Of a stretch of DNA of 64,000 nucleotides, positions 43,017 to 51,590 are shown piece after piece. The position numbers and the translations under genes were made by a program. Source of the DNA: Pseudomonadota bacterium (GTDB taxonomy: Bacteria > Pseudomonadota > Alphaproteobacteria > SP197). The stretch spans positions 1 through 64,000 of the forward strand of contig JBCCIS010000013.1 of the NCBI GenBank assembly GCA_039028155.1, written 5' to 3'. Under the pieces are notes generated by a model that worked only from the letters and a program-made list of their open reading frames with translations, had not been told where the DNA came from and did not search any database. How positions within the stretch are numbered: position 1 is the stretch's first letter; each line of letters begins with the position of its first letter.

Positions 43017-43925
43017 ATGAACAAGCCGAGGGAACAGAGTTGGGTCGAGGCGGAGCTGCAAGATAGCTTTGATGAAGAGCTCGAGATGGAGATTGATGAC
43101 GAGCGTATCGCCCGAGAGCTCAAACAGATCACCGATCTCAAGCACAAGTCGACACTTGACCGGCGCACCTATTTCCACGAGCTGCTGCGTCTGCAGGCCG
43201 AACTGGTGAAGATGCAGGATTGGATCGTCGAGACCGGCTACAAGATGGTCGTGATCTTCGAGGGCCGTGATGCCGCCGGCAAGGGTGGCGTTATCAAACG
43301 CATCACCCAGCGCCTGAACCCGCGCGTCTGCCGCACGGTCGCGCTGCCGGCGCCAAGCGAACGCGAAAAGTCGCAATGGTACTTCCAGCGATATGTGCCG
43401 CACCTGCCCGGGGCGGGCGAGATCGTGCTGTTCGACCGTTCCTGGTACAACCGCGCCGGCGTCGAGAGGGTCATGGACTTCGCATCGTCGGACGAGGTCG
43501 ACCAGTTCTTCCACGACGTGCCGGAGTTTGAGCGCATGCTGGCGCGCTCCGGCATCAAGCTTATCAAATACTGGTTCTCGATTACCGACCAGGAACAGCA
43601 ACTGCGCTTCTTGATGCGCATCCACGACCCCTTGAAACAGTGGAAGCTGAGCCCGATGGACCTGCAGTCGCGGGTGCGCTGGGAGCAGTACACCAAGGTC
43701 AAGGAGGAGATGTTCGAAAGAACCAACATACCGGAGGCGCCGTGGTTCATCGTCGAGGGCGACGACAAGAAGCGGGCGCGGTTGAACTGCATCAACCACC
43801 TGTTGCGCCAGATACCCTATGCCGACGTTCCGCACGATCCCGTCGTCTTGCCCGACCGGGTCTCCAATCCCGACTACGAGCGTAAGGTCCTGCCGGATAA
43901 TCTCTACGTCGAACAGACCTACTGA
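43017..43925 (+). CDS. ppk2: Polyphosphate kinase 2 (PPK2)
   Basis: 302 aa. Walker A is FEGRDAAGKGGVIKRIT (residues 81-97) and Walker B EIVLFDRSWYNRAGVERVM; the lid module begins RSGIKLIKYWFSI. This is a one-domain class I-type PPK2, which phosphorylates GDP/ADP from polyphosphate. The N-terminal 50 residues are acidic and helical (DSFDEELEMEIDDERIARELKQI). The start at 43017 has GGGGAAG and GAGAG upstream. It is monocistronic and followed by a terminator-like hairpin, consistent with independent stress/energy regulation. Confidence 0.95.
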   Translation: MNKPREQSWVEAELQDSFDEELEMEIDDERIARELKQITDLKHKSTLDRRTYFHELLRLQAELVKMQDWIVETGYKMVVIFEGRDAAGKGGVIKRITQRLNPRVCRTVALPAPSEREKSQWYFQRYVPHLPGAGEIVLFDRSWYNRAGVERVMDFASSDEVDQFFHDVPEFERMLARSGIKLIKYWFSITDQEQQLRFLMRIHDPLKQWKLSPMDLQSRVRWEQYTKVKEEMFERTNIPEAPWFIVEGDDKKRARLNCINHLLRQIPYADVPHDPVVLPDRVSNPDYERKVLPDNLYVEQTY

Positions 43926-44012
43926 GGGAGCACGCCCGGCGCGCGAATCGCGTCCGGGCGTCATCGTCCTATCACCGGATGGACAGTCGGACGGGCGGTC
44001 GATTTACACGCG

Positions 44013-44060
44013 GTGAACGGGAAATCACGGGCGTGCAACTTCCGTTCACGCCTGCGCATT
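44013..44060 (+). terminator. Terminator-like hairpin downstream of ppk2
   Basis: Outer arms GTGAACGG (44013-44020) and CCGTTCAC (44042-44049) enclose an inner stem CACG-GG-CGTG (44026-44035). A T7 run follows shortly after. A plausible intrinsic terminator, slightly offset from its T-tract. Confidence 0.5.
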
Positions 44061-44176
44061 TTTTTGGCGTAAAACGTCGGTGTTCACGGCCTTGTTATGA
44101 CTGGCTGTGATCCGCGGTGATGTTTCCGACCTACGCTCGTTCTGGGGAAGGTCATTTCCACTCAGGGAGTGCCTTG

Positions 44177-45382
44177 ATGAGCAACACGATTGGGGACATT
44201 GTCCTCGCCAATTCCGGTGGCAACGGTCTGCAGGCTTTCGACATCCTTCTGGCCGCTCTGCAAACCGCCGATCCGGATAGTACGGGCTTGGTGAACGCGG
44301 CGTTCGATCCAACCCAAAACCTGACCGTTTTCGCGCCGACCGATGAGGCTTTCATCGGCCTGGCCCGGGTCTTCGACCCATCGGTCAACACCGAGGCCGA
44401 GGCGACATCGGCCCTGGTCGCGGCATCCGCCGCACTGTCGCCGGCGGATGATCCCGCCGCTTTCTTGCGTGGCGTTCTGGAGTTTCACATCTCCGTCGGC
44501 CAAAAGTCGGTCAGCGAGATCCAGGCGCTTGATTCGGTCCAGACACTGGCCGGCACCGATCTGGTTCCAGACGGCAATACCCTTGGCGATCAGGAGCCCG
44601 GTCTTGCCGATCCCGCCTACGTGCCGGGCCTGACCGATCTGCCGGCCGATAACGGTACGGTGCAGGTCATCGACGGGGTGTTGAGCCCGGTCGACTTCAC
44701 CTTTGCCGACGGCGGTTTCGTGTGGACCGGCCGAGGTTCCGACGCGGTCATCGGCAGCGATGCCAGGGAGAAGATCTTCCTGGGCAGCGGTGACGACTTC
44801 GCCTTTGCCGGCGGCGGCAACGACAAGGTCTTCGGCGGCCGTGGCGAGGATCTGATCAATGGCGGCGACGGCCGCGACTGGCTCTCAGGCGGTCGCGACA
44901 ATGACTATGTCAACGGCGGCGATGACCGTGACTACGTTTTCGGTGGCCGCGGCGACGACACCGTGCTTGGCGGTGACGGCAACGATTACGTCAGCGGCGG
45001 GCGCGGCGAGGACATTGTCATTGGCGGGTCCGGCAACGACTATCTGAAGGGCGGACGCGATGCCGACATGTTTGTCTTTAACCCGTTCAACCCGGATGAG
45101 GGCCATGATGTCGTCAAGGATTTCAGCCTGAAGCAGGGTGACAAGCTGGTGCTGGATCTTCGCGGCGGCGATCCCGACGTCCTGGCCGATATCCAGGCGC
45201 TCAACGATCCCGGCAAGGTCGAGGTCAAGGATCTGGTCGACGCCGGAGTTGTGACCTTGGGCGAGACCCGGTTCCACAGCCTGGAGATCGAGCATCCCGG
45301 CGGCACCATCGAGCTGCGCGGCGTCTCCGCCGACATCGACGTTGCGACGCTGGAGACCGCGGTCGAGTTCTGGCTGGCCTGA
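44177..45382 (+). CDS. Secreted fasciclin-domain protein with RTX calcium-binding repeats
   Basis: 401 aa. Residues about 5-175 are a fasciclin (FAS1) domain: AFDILLAALQTAD, the H1-like NLTVFAPTDEAFIGLARV, and NGTVQVIDGVLSPVDF. Residues about 195-300 hold roughly ten RTX nonapeptides (GGxGxDxUx: GGNDKVFGGRGEDLINGG, GGDGNDYVSGGRGED). The C-terminus has DEGHDVVKDFSLKQGDKLVLDL, the usual unprocessed type I secretion region. No signal peptide, consistent with T1SS export. No T1SS genes are nearby. FAS1 suggests cell adhesion or matrix binding. AGGGAG precedes the ATG. Confidence 0.92.
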   Translation: MSNTIGDIVLANSGGNGLQAFDILLAALQTADPDSTGLVNAAFDPTQNLTVFAPTDEAFIGLARVFDPSVNTEAEATSALVAASAALSPADDPAAFLRGVLEFHISVGQKSVSEIQALDSVQTLAGTDLVPDGNTLGDQEPGLADPAYVPGLTDLPADNGTVQVIDGVLSPVDFTFADGGFVWTGRGSDAVIGSDAREKIFLGSGDDFAFAGGGNDKVFGGRGEDLINGGDGRDWLSGGRDNDYVNGGDDRDYVFGGRGDDTVLGGDGNDYVSGGRGEDIVIGGSGNDYLKGGRDADMFVFNPFNPDEGHDVVKDFSLKQGDKLVLDLRGGDPDVLADIQALNDPGKVEVKDLVDAGVVTLGETRFHSLEIEHPGGTIELRGVSADIDVATLETAVEFWLA

Positions 45383-45405
45383 TCCGGCGAGCGAGCCAAC
45401 CAAGG

Positions 45406-45440
45406 GGCCCGGGACGGCGTTGTCGTCCCGGGCCTTTTTT
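45406..45440 (+). terminator. Rho-independent terminator of the fasciclin-RTX gene
   Basis: GGCCCGGGACG (45406-45416), loop GCGTTGT, CGTCCCGGGCC (45424-45434), then TTTTTT. An 11-bp perfect GC stem and T-tract 23 bp after the stop. Confidence 0.95.
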
Positions 45441-45625
45441 CGTTCGTTGATAACGTTTGATCCCGCAGTGTCGGCAGTCGGCTCGCTGAGGTCGCGGTCA
45501 ACGGTGGGGCACGACGCCCGGTGCTGCCGAGTATTGTGGAACATCTGTTGTCTTGCGTTTTGTTGCGGTGGCGGTTGCGCGGCGACAACAAGACGGAAAC
45601 AGGGTCACAAGCTGAACGTGGTGGC

Positions 45626-46528
45626 TTAGGTGGCTGCGGCAATCAACCAGTCCTGAAACACCTGGGCATGGGTTGACGGGATGCGCTCCTTTCTGACCAG
45701 CAGGTAATAGCCATCCCGTGTCGTTAGCGTGTCAGCAAGGGGGCGGACCAGATCGCCGCTGTCGACCGCGGCGTCAATCAGGTGTCTCCAGCCAAGCGCC
45801 ACACCCAGCCCATCGCGCGCCGCCTGGATGGCCAGGGGATAGGTATTGACCTGGAGATGGCGCTGCTCCGGTAGGGGACCGATGCCTGCTTCGGTCAGCC
45901 AGATGCGCCAGTTGACCCATTCATCGTGACCGGCGGCGACGTCGATCAAACGGTGGTTCAGCAGATCAGCGGGCGAGGTCAGCGCCGGCGCCGTGGCCAA
46001 ATAGCCTGGGCTGCAGACCGGGAAGATCTCCTCGTCCAACAGCCGGTGCGCATGGTAGCCGCTCCAATTGCCGTCGCCGCGCAGGATGATCATGTCGACA
46101 TCCTCCGACAGACAATCGTCGTCGATATCGGATGAGAACAAGACGACGTCGCAGGTCGCATCGACGTCGGCATAGGACTTGATGCGCGGCAACAGCCACA
46201 GGGTCGAGATGGAGTGGGTCGCCGCGACCGACACCCTTTCCTTGTGTGGGGTTTCGCGGATGTTGCGAGCGGCGTTGGCGATATGGTTGAGCGCGATCGT
46301 GACCTCTTCGAGGAACATCCGCCCTTCCGCGCTCAGCTGGACGGAGCGGTGGCCGCGCATGAAAAGTTGCTGCCCGAGGCTTTCCTCCAACAGGCGGATC
46401 TGGCGGCTGACGGCGGCCTGCGTCAGGCTGATCTCGTCGGCAGCGGCTGTGAAGCTGCCGTGACGTGCCGCCGCCTCGAAGGCGACCAGAAGATCCAGCG
46501 GCGGCAGGTCTTTGCGCAGGCCTCGCAT
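45626..46528 (-). CDS. LysR family transcriptional regulator (GcvA-like)
   Basis: 300 aa. The N-terminus LPPLDLLVAFEAAARHGSFTAAADEISLTQAAVSRQIRLLEESLGQQLFMR is typical of the GcvA/DsdC-like group. The effector domain starts ERVSVAATHSISTLWLLPRI, matching the GcvA pattern TLWLLPR. It is divergent from the cupin gene at 46697, which with the downstream lyase could be its target. It converges on the fasciclin-RTX gene with a terminator and about 190 bp of featureless DNA between. Confidence 0.92.
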   Translation of the reverse strand: MRGLRKDLPPLDLLVAFEAAARHGSFTAAADEISLTQAAVSRQIRLLEESLGQQLFMRGHRSVQLSAEGRMFLEEVTIALNHIANAARNIRETPHKERVSVAATHSISTLWLLPRIKSYADVDATCDVVLFSSDIDDDCLSEDVDMIILRGDGNWSGYHAHRLLDEEIFPVCSPGYLATAPALTSPADLLNHRLIDVAAGHDEWVNWRIWLTEAGIGPLPEQRHLQVNTYPLAIQAARDGLGVALGWRHLIDAAVDSGDLVRPLADTLTTRDGYYLLVRKERIPSTHAQVFQDWLIAAAT

Positions 46529-46696
46529 AACGTCCGTTAACCCCTTGCCCCAGCATTCATCGTTTCACCGCGCCGCCTGTCCGGTGCCAGGCTGGCCGGG
46601 TCACGTGAACTCTAGTGACAGGCCCGGCCGGGGGCAATTCGACGGGGTGTCGCGCCGCCGCCGGGCCGCTTCTGATCAAAGAAGGAGGACGGACCC

Positions 46697-47032
46697 GTGG
46701 CACCGCGCTTCGTTTTCACCGATACCGCATCGACACCGTGGCAACCAAGCCCGAATGCCGACGGTGTCGAGGTTATGGCCCTGGGCACGGTCAATGGCCA
46801 GACCATGGAGCTCTACCGGTTCGCACCTTTCACCCCCTATCCCGACCACGTGCATGAAGCCCCGGAGTTCGTCTACATGATCGAGGGCGAGGCGACCCAG
46901 AACGGCAAGCTGCTGCGGCCGGGCTGGGCGAGCGCTGCCGAAACCGGCACGATGGACAAGGATTTTTGCAGCGGTCAGGACGGCTGCACGTTTCTGACGG
47001 TGTACGGCGCATCGAACTTCGTGAAGGCGTAA
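46697..47032 (+). CDS. Cupin-domain protein
   Basis: 111-aa single cupin. Metal-ligand residues appear in YPDHVHEAPEFVYMIEGEATQNG (His, His, Glu) of motif 1. Motif 2 is weaker, in GWASAAETGTMDKDFCSGQDGCTFLTVYG. It could be a small isomerase/dioxygenase or a sensor; not assignable. The gene starts at a GTG (46697) with a strong AAGGAGGA 8 bp upstream. It is divergent from the GcvA-like LysR gene. The PEP-mutase-like gene follows 117 bp downstream. Confidence 0.82.
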   Translation: MAPRFVFTDTASTPWQPSPNADGVEVMALGTVNGQTMELYRFAPFTPYPDHVHEAPEFVYMIEGEATQNGKLLRPGWASAAETGTMDKDFCSGQDGCTFLTVYGASNFVKA

Positions 47033-47149
47033 GCGTCTGGTCAAGGCGCTGCGCGGTGTTCCTGCAACCTCGCTGTCAGCACTCCTGGCATAACGCTGTC
47101 AGGAGAGGGAGCCTAGACTGCCTGCCACGATCGAGAGGGAGTGGCGGCA

Positions 47150-47959
47150 ATGGGTCAGACTGTTGATACGTTCCGCGCGCTGCACGAAGCGCCGGGAGCC
47201 TTCATCATACCCAACCCCTGGGATGCTGGCTCGGCACGGCTGCTGGCCGCCATCGGCTTCAAGGCGCTGGCGACGACCAGCGCCGGCATGGCGCATGCCC
47301 ATGGGCTGCGCGACGGCGCGATGACCCGCGATCTCGTGCTGGACCACTGCCGCACCATCGTCGCGGCGACGCCGCTGCCGGTGTCGGCCGATCTGGAAAA
47401 GGGGTTCGGCGACAGTCCCGAAGCCGTTCACGAGACCATTCTGGCCGCTGCCGAGATTGGTTTGGCCGGCTGTTCCATCGAAGACCACACCGGCGATCCC
47501 GCTGAACCTATCTTCGATCACGATCTCGCGGTCGAGCGGATCGCCGCGGCGTCGCAGGCCTGCCGCTCGCTTGCCGACGACTTCGTGCTTACCGCGCGCT
47601 GCGACAGTTTCCTTTGGGGCGGCGATGATCTGGATGCCGTCATCGCACGTTTGCAGGACTTTCAGGCTCCCGGGGCGGACGTGCTCTATGCGCCCGGCAT
47701 CAACGATATCGCGATGATCCGCACCGTGTGCGATGCGCTCGACAAACCGGTCAACGTCACCGTTGAAGCGATGGACGCGGCAGTCGACATGGAACGGCTG
47801 GCCGAAGCCGGCGTACGGCGCATCAGCATGGGTTCGGCCCTGGCGCTGCTGTCCTATGGCGCTCTGCTAGCGGCCGCGCGGGAGATGGCCGAGCACGAAA
47901 CGTTCGGATTTCTGCGCGACATCCCCGATTTCGCGGAGGTCGACGCGTACTTCCGCTGA
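47150..47959 (+). CDS. Isocitrate lyase/PEP mutase superfamily protein
   Basis: 269-aa TIM barrel. FIIPNPWDAGSARLLAAIGFKALATTSAGMAHAHG, LPVSADLEKGFGD (the Asp metal site) and GLAGCSIEDHTGD are superfamily hallmarks; TARCDSFLWGGDDLD takes the place of the usual TAR-E/C-x-E segment. Members include oxaloacetate hydrolase, carboxyvinyl-phosphonate mutase and methylisocitrate lyase. This subgroup lacks the KKCGH lyase motif, so a C-C or P-C reaction on a 2-oxo acid is only inferred. GAGGGAG is before the ATG at 47150. Confidence 0.88.
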   Translation: MGQTVDTFRALHEAPGAFIIPNPWDAGSARLLAAIGFKALATTSAGMAHAHGLRDGAMTRDLVLDHCRTIVAATPLPVSADLEKGFGDSPEAVHETILAAAEIGLAGCSIEDHTGDPAEPIFDHDLAVERIAAASQACRSLADDFVLTARCDSFLWGGDDLDAVIARLQDFQAPGADVLYAPGINDIAMIRTVCDALDKPVNVTVEAMDAAVDMERLAEAGVRRISMGSALALLSYGALLAAAREMAEHETFGFLRDIPDFAEVDAYFR

Positions 47960-47971
47960 TCGTCCGCCGCG

Positions 47972-48841
47972 TCAGGCGAAGCCGTAGAGCCGCGCCGGAT
48001 TATCGACCAGGATCGCCTGTTTCAGTTCCGGCTCCGGCGCGTAGTCGTCGAGTGCGTCGAGCAGATCGCCGTCATTGGGCATGTAGTCGGCCTGTGTGAC
48101 ATGGGGCCAGTCGGTGCCCCAGACCATGTGTTGTGGTGCCGCCTCGATCAGCGCGCGCGCGAACGGAATGGCATCGCGATAGTACGGACGTTCTGAGGAT
48201 ATGCGGTAGTTGCCGGAGAGCTTGGCCCAGCAGATGCCGTCGCGCACGAGGTCGAGGAAACGTTGGAAGCCCGGGTTGTCGATGCCTTCCGTCGTCTGCA
48301 TGAAACCCATGTGGTCAACGACGACCGGCATGCCGCAAGTGCGGACGACCGGTTCGATCTCCTCGAGGTTCTTGTGGACGTCAAGAAACAACTGGATATG
48401 CCAGCCCAGCTCGCGCAGGCGCGGCGCCAGCAATTCGACGGCATGGAGGCCGACACCGCCGCCCATTACGATATTGAACCGCGCACCGCGGAAGCCGCCG
48501 GCGTCGAGCTTGGCGAGTTCATCGTCGCTGACGTTTTCGTCGACCACCGCGATGCCGCGCGCGCGATCCCTGCCGTAACCGGCGATGGCGTCCAGCGCGA
48601 CCGTGTTGTTGGTGCCGTAGACCGAGAGCGTCACCAGCACCGCGCGTTCGATGCCGAGCACCTTGTGCAGTGCCTGGTAAGCCTCAAGCGGGGCAGGCGG
48701 CGGATCGAAGAAACGTTCGTCCACATAGGGCAGGCGCGACGGCGGGTCGATGACGTGGGCGTGGCTGTCGGTGGCGCCCGCCGGCATGGCAAAGCGCGGC
48801 GGCCGCGGATTGGGATCGGGTGGGATGCAGGGCATCATCAT
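47972..48841 (-). CDS. Amidohydrolase family protein (2-pyrone-4,6-dicarboxylate lactonase-like)
   Basis: 289-aa amidohydrolase_2 fold. Metal ligands are in TDSHAHVIDP (HxH), IQLFLDVHKN, VVVDHMGFMQ and VWGTDWPHVTQ (Asp). The proline-rich PPDPNPRPPRFAMPAGATDSHAH opening and the GTDWPH ending match the LigI/PDC-hydrolase-like subgroup, which hydrolyses lactones such as PDC or related aromatic breakdown products. The start is the ATG at 48841, with two further in-frame ATGs immediately after. It converges on the PEP-mutase-like gene with a 12-bp gap. Confidence 0.88.
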   Translation of the reverse strand: MMMPCIPPDPNPRPPRFAMPAGATDSHAHVIDPPSRLPYVDERFFDPPPAPLEAYQALHKVLGIERAVLVTLSVYGTNNTVALDAIAGYGRDRARGIAVVDENVSDDELAKLDAGGFRGARFNIVMGGGVGLHAVELLAPRLRELGWHIQLFLDVHKNLEEIEPVVRTCGMPVVVDHMGFMQTTEGIDNPGFQRFLDLVRDGICWAKLSGNYRISSERPYYRDAIPFARALIEAAPQHMVWGTDWPHVTQADYMPNDGDLLDALDDYAPEPELKQAILVDNPARLYGFA

Positions 48842-49095
48842 GGCGCACGTCCCCAGATGGTTTCGCCGTATCTCAGGAAATCCCAGTCTACACCGATCCG
48901 GGTCGCTTAGAGGAAGCGCGAGAAATTGGCGAGCAGCCATGCGCTTGCCGGTAATCTAGCCATGCATCTTGAGAGCGAGGTTGCTGCCGCGACGGCGTAA
49001 CACTAGCCGACAAACACAAAATGGTTTGGGTGAGGGTAGGTTCCTGACATGCTGGGTCGGCCAAGACTGGCCAGCCTCGCAGCGGATTTGATGTC

Positions 49096-49767
49096 ATGTT
49101 CACCCCACACCATCCCAGCGGTCTTAACAGCCGCGTTGTCGCCAAGGTCGTCGAACGGCGCGGCCGCCTGCATGCGTTCGAGAGCCTTAATCCGGCAACA
49201 ACGGCGCTGGTGGTTCTTGATCTCATGGCCGCCTCCATGGAGCGCGATAATGCGACAGTGAGGATCGTGCCCACCGTCAACAAGCTGGCCGGCCGCGTGC
49301 GCGCCGCCGGCGGTGTCGTCGCCTGGGTTACGGTCCAGCCGGGTGACAAGATCGACCCGATCATGGTGGCGATCGTTGGTCACGAGCGTGCCAGAGCGTT
49401 TCACGAGCAGGCACAACCCGATAACCCGTTGTCGAAGTTATGGCCGGAGCTGGACGTTGCCGAAGGCGACATTCATGCTGTCAAGCTAGGCGCCAGCGCC
49501 TTCTTTCCGGGCAAGAGCGATCTGCACGAGCAGCTGTACCCGCGGTCGATCGACACAATCTTGATCGCGGGAACCGTGACGAACGTGTGTTGTGAATCGT
49601 CGGCGCGGGACGCCGTCGAGCTAGGCTATCGCGTTGTCATGGTATCCGATGCCATGGCTGGTCACGCCTTTGGTCTTCATGAGGCCACCTTGACGACTTT
49701 CTATCGGATCTTTGGGGATGTTCGTCCATCCGACGAGATCATGCGCTTGATCGGCGGGTCGCAGTGA
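49096..49767 (+). CDS. Isochorismatase-family cysteine hydrolase
   Basis: 223 aa. The catalytic Asp is in TALVVLDLMAASM, Lys in HAVKLGASAFFPG and the nucleophile Cys in IAGTVTNVCCESSARDAVELGY, the complete triad of nicotinamidase/isochorismatase-like hydrolases. Phe and Gly residues after the lysine form the small-molecule pocket. It could hydrolyse an N-carbamoyl compound or a simple amide, fitting the amide-oriented surroundings. It is divergent from the LigI-like gene, separated by 254 bp with nothing recognised. Confidence 0.9.
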   Translation: MFTPHHPSGLNSRVVAKVVERRGRLHAFESLNPATTALVVLDLMAASMERDNATVRIVPTVNKLAGRVRAAGGVVAWVTVQPGDKIDPIMVAIVGHERARAFHEQAQPDNPLSKLWPELDVAEGDIHAVKLGASAFFPGKSDLHEQLYPRSIDTILIAGTVTNVCCESSARDAVELGYRVVMVSDAMAGHAFGLHEATLTTFYRIFGDVRPSDEIMRLIGGSQ

Positions 49768-49912
49768 TCGCCGCGTTACTTACGGTGGTCGAAGCGTTTT
49801 TCTGACCCCGTTCTGCCAGAAAGACTGACAAATTTGGCCAATTCCCGGGTTGGAAGCGGCGATAACGCAGCCTATGGTGCGGCCTTCAGATACGCAGATC
49901 GGGGGATATGCG

Positions 49913-50614
49913 ATGTCGATGGCACAACGGCTTGGTGCCGAGTTTCTGGGAACATTCTGGCTGGTTTTCGGGGGATGCGGTTCGGCAGTCTTGGCCGCGG
50001 CCTTTCCGGAAGTCGGCATTGGCCTTCTGGGCGTTTCGCTCGCCTTTGGTCTTACCGTGCTGACCATGGCTTACGCGGTCGGTCACATTTCAGGCGGCCA
50101 CTTCAATCCGGCGGTGACGCTGGGCCTTTGGGCCGGCGGCCGTTTTGGCGCGGGCCAGGTGATCCCATACTGGGTCGCCCAGGTCGTCGGCGCGATCGCC
50201 GCAGCGGCGGTGCTTTACGTCATCGCCAGCGGTAACGCGGAATTTGGTCTGGAGACCGGTTTCGCCGCCAACGGCTTCGGCGAAAACTCGCCGGGCGGTT
50301 ACACGATCGTCGCGGCCCTGGCGGCCGAGATCGTGCTGACGTTCTTCTTCATCTTGATCATCATGGGCGTCACCGATAAACGCGCGCCGGCCGGCTTCGC
50401 GCCGCTCGCGATCGGCCTGGCGCTGACGTTGATCCACCTGATCTCGATCCCTGTCACCAACACGTCGGTTAATCCGGCGCGTTCGACCGGTCAGGCGATC
50501 TTTGTCGGTGACTGGGCGCTGGCGCAGCTCTGGCTGTTCTGGGTTGCCCCGCTGATCGGCGGCGCACTCGGCGGTATCGTCTATCGCTGGCTCGGCAAGT
50601 CGGACGACAGCTAG
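49913..50614 (+). CDS. aqpZ: Aquaporin Z
   Basis: 233-aa MIP channel with six helices and two half-helices carrying [17 protein letters not shown] and [13 protein letters not shown]. Thr-Ser-Val-Asn-Pro-Ala-Arg-Ser, with the selectivity-filter Arg after the second NPA, and His in the fifth helix ([19 protein letters not shown]), fit a water-selective AqpZ rather than a glycerol facilitator. GGGGGAT precedes the ATG at 49913; MSM offers a second ATG two codons on. Two palindromic repeats follow its stop. Confidence 0.95.
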   Translation: MSMAQRLGAEFLGTFWLVFGGCGSAVLAAAFPEVGIGLLGVSLAFGLTVLTMAYAVGHISGGHFNPAVTLGLWAGGRFGAGQVIPYWVAQVVGAIAAAAVLYVIASGNAEFGLETGFAANGFGENSPGGYTIVAALAAEIVLTFFFILIIMGVTDKRAPAGFAPLAIGLALTLIHLISIPVTNTSVNPARSTGQAIFVGDWALAQLWLFWVAPLIGGALGGIVYRWLGKSDDS

Positions 50615-50674
50615 AGCGGATCGCGACTAATCAGAGCCACTTAGTGGCACTGATTAATCGCGTGAATCCGCTCT
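50613..50674. repeat. Palindromic intergenic element, member A
   Basis: The ends AGAGCGGAT and ATCCGCTCT are complementary. Inner arms GCGA-TAATCAG/CTGATTAATCGC and GCCACT/AGTGGC complete a hairpin of about 60 nt with small bulges. It overlaps the last bases of the aqpZ stop codon and may terminate aqpZ. Confidence 0.8.
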
Positions 50675-50687
50675 CGATCAGATGGTT

Positions 50688-50747
50688 AGAGCAGATTCAC
50701 GTCTTCTATCTGGATCGCAGGCGATTCAGATAGAAGACGATCTGCTT
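50688..50747. repeat. Palindromic intergenic element, member B
   Basis: It opens AGAGCAGATTCACG and closes CGATCTGCTTT. The inner stem GTCTTCTATCTG/CAGATAGAAGAC is perfect over 12 bp. It lies tandem to member A and abuts the stop of the convergent SDR gene, so A and B fill the gap between two convergent genes and probably serve as their terminators. Confidence 0.8.
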
Positions 50748-51517
50748 TAAGGCGCGATCGGCCCGCCATCCCAGGCGAACACCTTGCCGGTGTCGGCAGG
50801 GTTCAGCCGGTCGAGCACGGTGAGCAGGTTGCCTGCGGCGGTGGCGGGCGTGACAAGTGTGCCCGCCGGTACACCGCCTTGAAAGGGCTCCGACAACGCC
50901 GTGTCGACCGTGCCCGGATGCAAGCCGACACACAGTGCTGAGGGGTTACGACGCGTCAGTTCGATCGAGAGCGTCCTGATGATCATGTTGAGCGCGGCCT
51001 TGGACGCGCGGTAACTGTGCCAGCCGCCGAGCTGGTTGTCGCCGATGCTGCCGACGCGCGCCGACAGAACGGCGAAGGCCGCCTTTCGGTCCTCGGCCAG
51101 TAGCGGCAGCATGTGTTTGGCGATCAGCGCCGGCCCGATCGTGTTGATTTGAAAGGCTTGCGCCATGGTCGCGCCATCCAGCGCGCGCCATGACTTCTCC
51201 GGCTTCAGCGTGTCGCCGTCGTGCAGGATGCCGGTCGCGACAATGATCAGGTCAAGCGGAGCGGCTTCGGCCGCTAGCCGTGCGGCGGCCGCCGCGATCG
51301 ACGCTTCGTCCGTCAGATCCAGTCTCAGCTCAGTCCCGTGCTTGCACTGGCTGTCCGGTAAGCTGCGCGCCAGGCCGTGAACAGTGCCGAAGCGGGGGCA
51401 TGAGCGCAGCGCATCGGTTAACGCGCCGCCGATACCGCCACTGGCGCCGATCACCACAGCGCTTGCATCCGTGCCGAACGATGTCAGGAGAGGGGCCTTT
51501 TGTGCTTGGTCATGCAT
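50747..51517 (-). CDS. Short-chain dehydrogenase/reductase (C-factor-like)
   Basis: 256 aa. The cofactor motif is VVIGASGGIGGALTDAL (residues about 20-36) and the active site SARVGSIGDNQLGGWHSYRASKAALNMI with Tyr-x3-Lys. HPGTVDTALSEPF after the active site is typical of the C-factor/CsgA-like SDR group. NAD(P)-dependent; substrate unknown. The start is the ATG at 51517 with no strong ribosome site. It is divergent from the glutathione peroxidase gene across 73 bp, so the two may share regulation. Confidence 0.9.
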   Translation of the reverse strand: MHDQAQKAPLLTSFGTDASAVVIGASGGIGGALTDALRSCPRFGTVHGLARSLPDSQCKHGTELRLDLTDEASIAAAAARLAAEAAPLDLIIVATGILHDGDTLKPEKSWRALDGATMAQAFQINTIGPALIAKHMLPLLAEDRKAAFAVLSARVGSIGDNQLGGWHSYRASKAALNMIIRTLSIELTRRNPSALCVGLHPGTVDTALSEPFQGGVPAGTLVTPATAAGNLLTVLDRLNPADTGKVFAWDGGPIAP

Positions 51518-51590
51518 AACGTGCGACGTTCATCCGGTTCGCTCGCTGATACGTAACAAGATCCGACACAGATTGACCGGTGACACCACC

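Noticed and set aside
44013-44060. Riboswitch upstream of the fasciclin-RTX gene
   Set aside because: The structure is simple, close to the ppk2 end and followed by a T-run; a terminator is the simpler reading.
45442-45625. Possible small RNA or gene after the RTX terminator
   Set aside because: No terminator, promoter or conserved structure is visible in the 180 bp; nothing to support a call.
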